From assembly GCA_900752345.1 (NCBI GenBank), contig CAADVA010000250.1, positions 1 through 5,104 on the forward strand: a stretch of 5,104 bases of DNA. Direction: 5' to 3'. Below are positions 1 through 5,104 of the stretch, in pieces. The number at the start of each line of letters is the position of its first letter. The first letter of the stretch is position 1. The notes beneath the pieces were generated by a model. It ran no database searches and was not told where the DNA came from. It was given only the letters and a program-made list of their open reading frames with translations. The stretch is from an uncultured Collinsella sp. (lineage in GTDB: Bacteria; Actinomycetota; Coriobacteriia; Coriobacteriales; Coriobacteriaceae). Made by a program: the position numbers and the translations under genes.

Positions 1-2
1 CC

Positions 3-308
3 CCCCCGGCGGGCAGCCCCCCCGCCGACGTCGTCGCGGCCGCGACCGCCGCGTGCGCCTCGGCCCCCCAGGTGCTCTCCGCCGGTCGGGTGATGGGCGA
101 GGAGGGGATGGCCGACGAGCAGAAGCTCGAGCTCATCGTGAACACGCTCGACTGGCTCTCCTGCCAGCGGAAGGTCCGATCGATCCGGGGCAAGCTCCGC
201 TCTGTCCCGGATGCGGCGGGCGATGAGGCGCAAAGCCTCTATTCAGAGGCCGCGCGCCTGCAAAAAAAGGCGAACGAACTGCGAAATTGCCTTTCTTCCC
301 AAAATTAA
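3..308 (+). CDS. dnaG: DNA primase DnaG, C-terminal end (partial)
   Basis: An open frame enters from the left edge and stops at TAA 306-308, so only about the last 101 residues are visible. The first ~25 residues are Ala/Pro-rich and look like a linker. From about residue 36 (GEEGMADEQK) to the end the chain is predicted helical, with LIVNTLDWLSCQRKVRSIRGKL followed by a second charged helix ending RLQKKANELRNCLSSQN. That helical-hairpin pattern resembles the end of the DnaB-helicase-interacting C-terminal domain of bacterial primases. The main support is context: rpoD follows 49 bases downstream on the same strand, the classic dnaG-rpoD order of the macromolecular synthesis operon. No catalytic TOPRIM or zinc domain lies in the window, so the name rests on position and the helical tail. 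An unrelated protein in this position is possible but less likely. Confidence 0.68.
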   Translation, partial: PPAGSPPADVVAAATAACASAPQVLSAGRVMGEEGMADEQKLELIVNTLDWLSCQRKVRSIRGKLRSVPDAAGDEAQSLYSEAARLQKKANELRNCLSSQN

Positions 309-345
309 CCTTGATTTTTGGGTAATATAAGAAAGTTCATGCGTC

Positions 346-351
346 GAAGGG
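346..351 (+). promoter_or_regulatory. Ribosome binding site of rpoD
   Basis: GAAGGG lies 6 bases before a GTG codon at 358. It fixes the rpoD start at that GTG. The nearby ATG at 339-341 is in another frame. No convincing promoter is visible between dnaG and rpoD, so rpoD is probably transcribed with dnaG or from a promoter inside dnaG. Confidence 0.6.
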
Positions 352-357
352 ATATAC

Positions 358-1743
<1,386 letters not shown>

Positions 1744-1770
1744 ACTATAGCCTTCTGACCTGCGGTTTCT

Positions 1771-1797
1771 CCAAATTTTGGTCCCAAAAAGTCCCAA
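1771..1797. other. Candidate attachment-site region (palindromes and GTCCCAA repeats)
   Basis: The 61 bases between the convergent stops of rpoD and the integrase hold stacked symmetric elements. CCAAA-T-TTTGG is at 1771-1781. TTTTGG-TC-CCAAAA is at 1776-1789. GTCCCAA is repeated directly at 1781-1787 and 1791-1797 with a 10-base period. Tyrosine recombinases act on short inverted core sites flanked by arm repeats, and the integrase gene normally lies next to the site, so this is the natural place for attL or attR. The second copy is outside the window, so the core cannot be delimited. The same bases could act as a weak bidirectional transcription stop, but there is no hairpin plus T-run of standard form. 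Confidence 0.4.
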
Positions 1798-1804
1798 GTG
1801 AATA

Positions 1805-2950
1805 CTACTTGCGTTTGAACGGCCTACGCGAAAACGCCTCGCCCACCACCTCGACGAACATCTGGGTGGTGGGTTTGTCGTAGTGCTCGCCGGTGACGCC
1901 GGGCAGCGCGTGGCCCATCATCTGTTCAACCTTCGAGCGGTCTATCGCCATGTCCCAGCGCATGAACGTCTCCCAGGAACGCCGCGCGGCCCTGGGCTGC
2001 TTACCCTCGACGCCCGCCGCCGCCGTGGCCTTCTGCCACTCCCGGCGGTAGGCGTTCTGGCTCAGCGGCTTTCCGTCCCCGGCGTCGCAAAGCCAGACCT
2101 CGCCCGCCGCGCGGGCCTTCTCCGCGATCTCCCAAAGCCTATCGCCCCACGGCTCCGGGATAACCAGCGCACGGACGCTCTGGCGGTTCTTGAGCGCCCC
2201 TTCCTCGGAGATTCGCGCGTCCGAGTGCACCTGCCTGTTCACCTCGGCCACGGTCATGTGAACCCCGTGGGACTCGGCGCGTGTGATCTCGTCGAGCTTC
2301 ACGCCCAGCGACTCACCGGTTCTCGCGCTTCCGAACATGGAAAGCAGCATCGCGCCCTCGCACGGGGAGCCCTCCGCCGCCTGCGCTATCCGGTCAAGCT
2401 CGTCTAGGGTGTATGCGCCGTCGCTCCTGCTCTTGAAGTTCTGCGGCATCACGTAGGGCCTTCTGGCCATGTTCTCGCCGACCACGTCGTATATCTGGCA
2501 GAAGTCCAGTATCTGCCTGAGCAGGGCCAAGGAATCCTCGGCGGGCTTCTTGGTCATGCCGCTGAGCCATTCCTGGATCTCCAACGGGTCAAGCTCGTTC
2601 ACCTTCACGCCGCCCCACCTCGGGCCGACGTATTTGTTCCACTTGCTCATGCGGCACTTATGCGTGTTCTTGGCCAACCTGCCGTCCTCAAGCTTCGTGT
2701 CGGCGTCAGGCAGCCACCACTTGTTGAACGCTTCCTCGACCGTCGGGACGTGGCGCAGCTTGTGCCTGCGGTTCTCGTCAAGCCCCGCACGTATCTCGGC
2801 CAACGCCCGCTCGGCTTCGCGGCGCGTGCCACGGAAGTTGCGGCTGCGTCGCTTGTACTCCCCGGCCACGTCCTCCCACCACCTAAGGCGATAGACGTCT
2901 TTCTCTATGCGCTGGACGCAGCCGAAGCTTGAGCGCATCCTACGTGTCAT
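1805..2950 (-). CDS. int: Phage-type site-specific tyrosine recombinase (integrase)
   Basis: 381 residues, a usual length for a three-domain phage or ICE integrase that joins attP and attB. Residues ~8-55 form a basic arm-binding domain (VYRLRWWEDVAGEYKRRSRNF). Residues ~66-165 are the helical core-binding domain. Residues ~178-372 are the catalytic domain. Visible catalytic residues are Arg210 in GSARTGE, probable Lys254 in GALKNRQS, Arg323 in PRAARRSW, His347 in MMGHALPG and the nucleophile Tyr357 in GEHYDKP; the Arg323-His347-Tyr357 spacing fits the family. The usual His of the H-x-x-R box is Arg320. The ATG at 2950 is supported by AGGAG five bases upstream (2956-2960). The gene is convergent with rpoD, 61 bases away, and 107 bases downstream of the lipoprotein gene on the same strand. 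No excisionase is visible in the window. Confidence 0.93.
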   Translation of the reverse strand: MTRRMRSSFGCVQRIEKDVYRLRWWEDVAGEYKRRSRNFRGTRREAERALAEIRAGLDENRRHKLRHVPTVEEAFNKWWLPDADTKLEDGRLAKNTHKCRMSKWNKYVGPRWGGVKVNELDPLEIQEWLSGMTKKPAEDSLALLRQILDFCQIYDVVGENMARRPYVMPQNFKSRSDGAYTLDELDRIAQAAEGSPCEGAMLLSMFGSARTGESLGVKLDEITRAESHGVHMTVAEVNRQVHSDARISEEGALKNRQSVRALVIPEPWGDRLWEIAEKARAAGEVWLCDAGDGKPLSQNAYRREWQKATAAAGVEGKQPRAARRSWETFMRWDMAIDRSKVEQMMGHALPGVTGEHYDKPTTQMFVEVVGEAFSRRPFKRK

Positions 2951-2988
2951 TTGTGCTCCTGTTCACGCCGGAAATATTCAACAAGTGA

Positions 2989-3005
2989 TTCAGCTATTTC
3001 AGCTA
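2989..3005. repeat. Direct repeat TTCAGCTA x2 upstream of the integrase
   Basis: TTCAGCTA occurs at 2989-2996 and 2998-3005, a 9-base period, 38-55 bases upstream of the integrase start. Short direct repeats beside int genes can be arm-type integrase or excisionase sites, or regulator sites. No further copy was found in the window, so the role is open. Confidence 0.4.
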
Positions 3006-3057
3006 ATAACTTCTGTCCCGGCGCTGACATTGAGTTCTACGCATGTTCAATCTGAGC

Positions 3058-3777
3058 TTACGACATCGGGACGCTCGGATTGGAGTATCCCTCGAGTGTC
3101 GCGTGCTCGACAGCCTTCCTCGGCATGTACGCGGTGAACGACGTCGAGTCGCCGGCAGGCACGTCCGTGACGTATGCCTCGGCACCGTCCACGAGCGCAC
3201 CGCTCGCGTCTCTCATGCACACAACGACGCGAATCTCGGTCTTCTTCGTGAAGTCGTTCATCACGTTGCCACTCACATTGGTCGAGTAATCGTCGTCTAC
3301 CTCGTTGAGGTCTGTCACCTCGAACTGCGGGTCGCCCTCCTTCTCGAGGTCCCAGGCGGCAAAATCATCATCATCGAGCTCGGTGACTTCCACCTCGATT
3401 CTCGATGCCTCGAACTCGCTGGTCTGCTGCGTGAACGCGACCTTGTGCTGCGGTAGCAGTAGCTGAGCGTAGTCCTCTCCAGTCCCTAGAATCGCGCCGC
3501 CATCGTCATAGAGCGTGGCCTTCACCCTGACCATGGTGGCGGCGTACGAGCTGTTCGGGTTCTCGACGATCGCCGTCCAGAAGCTGTACCCCATGGCTGT
3601 CGTGACGCAGCTTTCGGTCACCCTCGGCTGCGCCGGCTTCTCGGATGGCGTTCCCTCAACCGTGGTTGCGTCCGGCGATGCTGTCGTGTCGGATACGACA
3701 TTGCCGCTTCCGCATCCGACAAGCGACAGTCCGAACATACCTAGACCGCCAATGAAAGCTCTCCTGCTGACATTCAT
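3058..3777 (-). CDS. Secreted lipoprotein with two FxLYD-like domains
   Basis: 239 residues from the ATG at 3777; an upstream in-frame start at 3819 would add 14 residues but lacks the strong ribosome site. The N-terminus is a lipoprotein signal: SRRAFIGG (4-11), a hydrophobic stretch, then lipobox LVGC with Cys22. The SRRxFI pattern fits a twin-arginine leader, though Sec export is possible. A Ser/Thr/Pro-rich linker follows (~23-54). Two beta-sandwich segments of FxLYD type come next. One is ~55-132 (AIVENPNSSYAATMVRVKATLYDDGG). The other is ~152-215 (VSGNVMNDFTKKTEIRVVVCMRDASGALV, ending AGDSTSFTAYM). Both show the family pattern of a residual-N-P/D turn, then a strand ending in Y/R-D-x-x-G, then a closing Phe. 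The protein should sit on the outer face of the membrane. Its place between integrase and repressor suggests a gene expressed in the integrated state, for example superinfection exclusion. That role is inferred from position only. Confidence 0.85.
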   Translation of the reverse strand: MNVSRRAFIGGLGMFGLSLVGCGSGNVVSDTTASPDATTVEGTPSEKPAQPRVTESCVTTAMGYSFWTAIVENPNSSYAATMVRVKATLYDDGGAILGTGEDYAQLLLPQHKVAFTQQTSEFEASRIEVEVTELDDDDFAAWDLEKEGDPQFEVTDLNEVDDDYSTNVSGNVMNDFTKKTEIRVVVCMRDASGALVDGAEAYVTDVPAGDSTSFTAYMPRKAVEHATLEGYSNPSVPMS

Positions 3778-3782
3778 TTCTT

Positions 3783-3788
3783 CCTCCT
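3783..3788 (-). promoter_or_regulatory. Strong ribosome binding site of the lipoprotein gene
   Basis: On the minus strand AAAGGAGGAAGAA precedes ATG 3777. The AGGAGG core (3788-3783) is 5 bases from that ATG. It decides the start and places the signal peptide directly at the N-terminus, as expected of a lipoprotein. Confidence 0.8.
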
Positions 3789-3816
3789 TTAGACTTGGCC
3801 TGCCGTTCCCATTGCT

Positions 3817-3835
3817 CACGCAGATCTGCTGCGTG
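3817..3835. repeat. Palindrome between the lipoprotein and regulator genes
   Basis: CACGCAG (3817-3823) and CTGCGTG (3829-3835) form a 7-bp inverted repeat with a 5-base spacer. A perfect 10-bp palindrome GCAGATCTGC (3820-3829) is nested in it. It lies in the 100-base gap upstream of the lipoprotein start. No T-run follows on either strand, so it is a poor intrinsic terminator. It could be an operator, or an RNA hairpin that limits read-through from the regulator genes. Confidence 0.45.
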
Positions 3836-3877
3836 GTCTTTGGCCGTTCTATCGACTATGCCTCCCTGTTTGGGTGG

Positions 3878-4093
3878 CTAGGTGTTGGAGATTTGCCTGC
3901 GGTAGAACTCGTCCAAAGACATATCTAGTGCGTGGATTAAAGCTGTTGCCTTTGAAATGGTCGGGTCAAGCATCGAATTCGACCGCAGCCGAGAAATGTA
4001 CGACTGATATACGCCACTCTTCTCTGACAGCTCGGTTTGCGTGATTCCGCGCTCATTCATAACCTCGGTCAACGTGTCACCGAATGTCTTCAT
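3878..4093 (-). CDS. Small Xre-family helix-turn-helix regulator
   Basis: 71 residues, essentially one Cro/C1-type DNA-binding domain. The helix-turn-helix lies at ~17-38: ITQTELSEKSGVYQ then the recognition helix SYISRLRSN. The remaining helices run to residue ~66 (DEFYRRQ) and no further domain follows. The ATG at 4093 is two bases after the stop of the upstream repressor gene, and AAGGA (4103-4107) inside that gene serves as ribosome site, so the two are translated from one message. Its recognition helix differs from those of the other two Xre proteins here, so it probably reads a different site. Targets could be the lipoprotein or integrase promoter, or it could modulate the repressor; neither is shown. 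Small single-domain regulators of this kind are common in integrated elements. Confidence 0.88.
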   Translation of the reverse strand: MKTFGDTLTEVMNERGITQTELSEKSGVYQSYISRLRSNSMLDPTISKATALIHALDMSLDEFYRRQISNT

Positions 4094-4095
4094 GT

Positions 4096-4452
4096 TTAAG
4101 CATCCTTAGCTACAGGAACCTCAACACTCTCCGGGGGGAATTGCGCAGCAATACCTCTGGCAGAACCAAGAAGCGCCGCCTTACCAGCGTCTGTCATAGA
4201 TCTATACGCGTTAAGCAATTCCAACTCGTCCGGTTTAAGAGTCTCGCTCTGCTTTGGCTTCGCGTAACCGCTTCCGAGTATGTAGTCGGTGCTTACTCCG
4301 TAAAGGTCTGCCATTCGCACAATTGAAGCAGCATCAGGCTCGTTAACGCCCTGTTCCCATCGCCTAAGCGTACTAAGCGGAGTTCCAAGCAGTTCTGATG
4401 CTTGCCTTTGCGTGTAACCAGCTTGTTTGCGGGCTTTTCCAAGGCTATCCAT
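4096..4452 (-). CDS. Xre-family repressor, CI-like
   Basis: 118 residues from the ATG at 4452. A GTG at 4458 is in frame two codons earlier, but GGAG (4458-4461) stands 5 bases before the ATG and touches the GTG, so ATG is chosen. The helix-turn-helix spans ~13-34: YTQRQASELLGTPL then recognition helix STLRRWEQG. The DNA-binding domain closes with ADLYGVSTDYILG (48-60). A linker and a short helical C-terminal part follow (~72-105, LKPDELELLNAYRSM and GKAALLGSARGIAA), probably for dimerisation. There is no S24-type peptidase domain, so RecA-stimulated self-cleavage is not expected. It is divergent from the Cro-like gene at 4599 and shares its STLRRWEQ recognition helix, the usual arrangement of a repressor facing its antagonist. 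It probably silences the rightward early promoter in the integrated state. Confidence 0.9.
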   Translation of the reverse strand: MDSLGKARKQAGYTQRQASELLGTPLSTLRRWEQGVNEPDAASIVRMADLYGVSTDYILGSGYAKPKQSETLKPDELELLNAYRSMTDAGKAALLGSARGIAAQFPPESVEVPVAKDA

Positions 4453-4524
4453 GGTCACTCCAATTCATTTAGCTGCGCTAATACATATGTAATCACAAAG
4501 CGGGCATTTATTCTAGATTAACGC

Positions 4525-4552
4525 TTGCAAGTACCCGCAAAACATGTACTAT
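4525..4552 (+). promoter_or_regulatory. Candidate rightward early promoter
   Basis: TTGCAA (4525-4530) and TACTAT (4547-4552) are separated by 16 bases. Each matches the sigma-70 consensus at 4 of 6 positions. Transcription would start near 4559, giving a leader of about 40 bases before the Cro-like gene. The spacer is bracketed by the AGTAC/GTACT inverted repeat, so a bound repressor dimer would cover the promoter. Confidence 0.5.
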
Positions 4553-4556
4553 GAAC

Positions 4557-4583
4557 TTCGGTAATCAGAAACCGGGTACCGAA
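4557..4583. repeat. Inverted repeat TTCGGTA-N13-TACCGAA in the Cro-like leader
   Basis: This is a perfect 7-bp inverted repeat (4557-4563 and 4577-4583) ending two bases before the GGAGGTG ribosome site. As DNA it could be an operator with half-sites about two helical turns apart. As RNA it would form a hairpin just upstream of the ribosome site. Confidence 0.5.
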
Positions 4584-4584
4584 T

Positions 4585-4591
4585 GGAGGTG
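4585..4591 (+). promoter_or_regulatory. Strong ribosome binding site deciding the TTG start
   Basis: GGAGGTG stands 7 bases before TTG 4599. This strong match supports a TTG start for the Cro-like gene. No in-frame ATG or GTG lies between the ribosome site and the helix-turn-helix at a better distance. Confidence 0.75.
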
Positions 4592-4598
4592 TTGAAGG

Positions 4599-4805
4599 TT
4601 GGTCAACAACAACGTTGCAAGTGAGCGCGTGCGCATGGGGCTGTCGCAAAGCCAGTTGGCAGAGATGGTCGGTGTTGATGAATCGACGCTCCGCCGATGG
4701 GAGCAGGACATTAGTCCAGCAAAGGCCGGAAACGTCCTCAAGCTATCCAAGATTTTCCATTGCTCCACAGATTATTTGCTTGCTCGAACTGATGAACGTA
4801 CCTAA
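4599..4805 (+). CDS. Cro-like Xre-family regulator (TTG start)
   Basis: 68 residues, a single Cro/C1-type helix-turn-helix domain and little else. The motif spans ~15-37: LSQSQLAEMVGVDE then recognition helix STLRRWEQD. The domain closes with LSKIFHCSTDYLLA (49-62). Its recognition helix is identical over STLRRWEQ to that of the divergent CI-like repressor, and the closing CSTDYLLA parallels VSTDYILG there. The two probably arose from a common domain and bind overlapping operators. As the first gene rightward from the control region it fits the Cro role of turning down repressor synthesis once the lytic or excision programme starts. An activator role cannot be excluded. The stop TAA lies inside a CTAAGC/GCTTAG hairpin (4802-4818), and the dense hairpin region begins there. 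Confidence 0.88.
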   Translation: MVNNNVASERVRMGLSQSQLAEMVGVDESTLRRWEQDISPAKAGNVLKLSKIFHCSTDYLLARTDERT

Positions 4806-4891
4806 GCAACTCGCTTAGCACAAGCACTTGCACAACACCCTTTAAGCAGCGGAAACACGCTGCGAGTACCTTGAGAACCGGATACCAAATT

Positions 4892-4923
4892 CAGCCTTCG
4901 GGCTGCGCGGATAGCCCTCCGCG
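4892..4923 (+). other. Tandem stable hairpins, one with a UUCG tetraloop
   Basis: CAGCC-TTCG-GGCTG (4892-4905) is a perfect 5-bp stem closed by C(UUCG)G, an exceptionally stable RNA tetraloop. The next base starts a second stem, CGCGGA-TAGCCC-TCCGCG (4906-4923), so the two could stack end to end. TAGCCCT (4912-4918) can pair instead with AGGGCTA (4931-4937). This is mutually exclusive with the second stem and so offers a possible switch. Confidence 0.55.
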
Positions 4924-4937
4924 AACAATAAGGGCTA

Positions 4938-5074
4938 CCGAGAACCGCCACGGCTGCGCTAAGGCGTGCCCCCTTCTTCGGAGAATGCCCCCCATTCTCT
5001 AGTGGCGTAACGGATCCCCCATCAACTGACCATGCACAGTTGCCGTACCTTAACGCGGCTGCGGCGGTTCTCGG
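4938..5074 (+). ncRNA. Candidate structured RNA: long closing stem with two inner hairpins
   Basis: Bases 4938-4964 pair with 5048-5074 over 27 positions: 23 Watson-Crick, 2 G-U (4952-5060, 4955-5057) and 2 A-C mismatches (4950-5062, 4959-5053). The outer 12 bp are perfect. The 83 bases inside hold GAGAATG-N5-CATTCTC (4981-4999) and CAACTG-N8-CAGTTG (5023-5042), giving a three-way-junction layout. G-U pairs and nested helices point to function as RNA rather than as a DNA inverted duplication. It lies about 380 bases downstream of the candidate early promoter, on its transcript. The pairing is symmetric, so the strand is inferred from that promoter. I do not recognise a known family; ends and strand are uncertain. 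Confidence 0.5.
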
Positions 5075-5104
5075 GCGTGAGCGTGCCACGCTGCCGATTG
5101 GCTA

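Larger units (their letters stand above)
4453..4598. promoter_or_regulatory. Divergent control region between the CI-like and Cro-like genes
   Basis: This is an AT-rich spacer (20 of 60 bases G/C at 4461-4520) between divergent regulator genes, the expected place for the operators of the lysogeny switch. It holds a perfect 10-bp palindrome TACATATGTA (4482-4491) and ACATGT (4542-4547). It also holds AGTAC-N11-GTACT (4530-4534/4546-4550) across the rightward promoter, and a GTACCCG/CGGGTAC pair (4531-4537/4573-4579). GTA recurs every 15 bases at 4531, 4546, 4561 and 4576. A leftward promoter must exist for the CI-like gene, but I could not place a good -35/-10 pair. TATTAG on the minus strand near 4483-4478 is the best -10 guess and has no clear partner. 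Confidence 0.7.
1744..5104. mobile_element. Left end of an integrated temperate element (prophage or ICE), truncated by the window
   Basis: From just after the rpoD stop the content changes: a convergent tyrosine recombinase, a lipoprotein, two leftward Xre regulators, a divergent control region and a rightward Cro-like regulator. This is the usual lysogeny/early-control layout of a temperate element, with the integrase beside one attachment site. GC drops from about 70% in rpoD to about 50% in the regulators and about 33% in the control region. No structural, replication or conjugation gene is visible, so the class of element is open. The exact left boundary is not known. It is placed at the rpoD stop because the integrase and candidate core repeats begin there; the crossover point could also lie slightly inside rpoD. 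Confidence 0.8.
4806..5104 (+). other. Gene-poor, hairpin-dense region after the Cro-like gene
   Basis: No open frame here has a ribosome site or family-like sequence. Instead hairpins follow one another. They are CTAAGC/GCTTAG (4802-4807/4813-4818), GCAGCG/CGCTGC (4846-4851/4858-4863) and CAGCC-TTCG-GGCTG (4892-4905). Next come CGCGGA/TCCGCG (4906-4911/4918-4923), the long stem with its inner hairpins at 4938-5074, and AGCGT/ACGCT (5080-5084/5088-5092). None is followed by a T-run. The density suggests a structured transcript rather than a spacer. A frame entering the right edge (about 4932 onward, no stop) has no supported start. Confidence 0.6.

Noticed and set aside
1..70. C-rich left edge as a repeat or CRISPR-like element
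   Set aside because: It reads as one open frame continuous with the dnaG tail, rich in Ala and Pro codons. No repeat-spacer pattern is present here or elsewhere in the window, and no tRNA or rRNA gene was recognised.
298..322. CCCAAAA/TTTTGGG hairpin between dnaG and rpoD as a terminator
   Set aside because: The stem is 7 bp, AT-rich in part, with an 11-base loop overlapping the dnaG stop. An AT stretch, not a T-run, follows. It may be an mRNA processing or pausing site, but there is no support for termination.
4846..4863. GCAGCG/CGCTGC hairpin as the terminator of the Cro-like gene
   Set aside because: The stem is 6 bp and the following bases (GAGTACC) contain no T-run on the plus strand. 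It is counted with the structured region instead.
4873..4947. GAGAACCG repeats (4873-4880, 4940-4947, inverted 5066-5073) as a dedicated protein-binding motif
   Set aside because: Near-identical CGGTTCTC strings also occur inside the integrase gene (around 2318 and 2768), so the 8-mer alone is not specific. Only the longer stem pairing is retained.
4802..5089. Minus-strand open frame of 95 codons across the hairpin region
   Set aside because: It has no ribosome site, a Ser/Arg/Ala-rich composition, overlaps the end of the Cro-like gene and is explained by the self-complementary structure of the region.
5032..5104. Short plus-strand frame from ATG 5032 to the right edge
   Set aside because: No ribosome site precedes it and the peptide is rich in Arg, Cys and Ser. 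The ATG lies in the loop of the 5023-5042 hairpin.

Overview
The window spans a junction between host chromosome and an integrated element in a high-GC Gram-positive bacterium. A high-GC actinobacterium, possibly of class Coriobacteriia, fits best. The reasons are the order dnaG-rpoD, a primary sigma factor with a long Asp-rich N-terminal insert, very GC-rich coding sequence (43 of 60 bases at 1201-1260) and a lipoprotein with a twin-arginine-like leader. The class is inferred from these features and was not tested by any search.

Left part (1-1743, host, + strand): the 3' end of a gene that is most likely dnaG (DNA primase, C-terminal helical domain), then a complete rpoD from a GTG start. 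This is the dnaG-rpoD part of the macromolecular synthesis operon.

Middle part (about 1744-4452, element, - strand): directly after the rpoD stop come short repeats that could hold the attachment site, then a convergent tyrosine recombinase, a lipoprotein with two FxLYD-like domains, and two small Xre-family helix-turn-helix regulators separated by 2 bases. This is the order of a temperate-phage lysogeny module: int, lipoprotein, regulator, repressor. GC falls to about 50% in the regulator genes (31 of 60 at 3961-4020) and to one third in the control region (20 of 60 at 4461-4520), which supports foreign origin.

Right part (4453-5104, element, + strand): a 140-base AT-rich divergent control region with a plausible rightward promoter and several symmetric elements, then a Cro-like Xre regulator with a TTG start. 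Its recognition helix matches that of the divergent repressor, so the two probably compete for the same operators. After it, about 300 bases hold no convincing gene. They are packed with hairpins, including a 27-position long-range stem (4938-4964 with 5048-5074; 23 Watson-Crick pairs, 2 G-U, 2 mismatches) that encloses two further hairpins. This looks like a structured RNA in the early rightward transcript and is the most interesting signal here.

The element runs off the right edge, so prophage and integrative conjugative element cannot be told apart. The other attachment site and the cargo are not visible.
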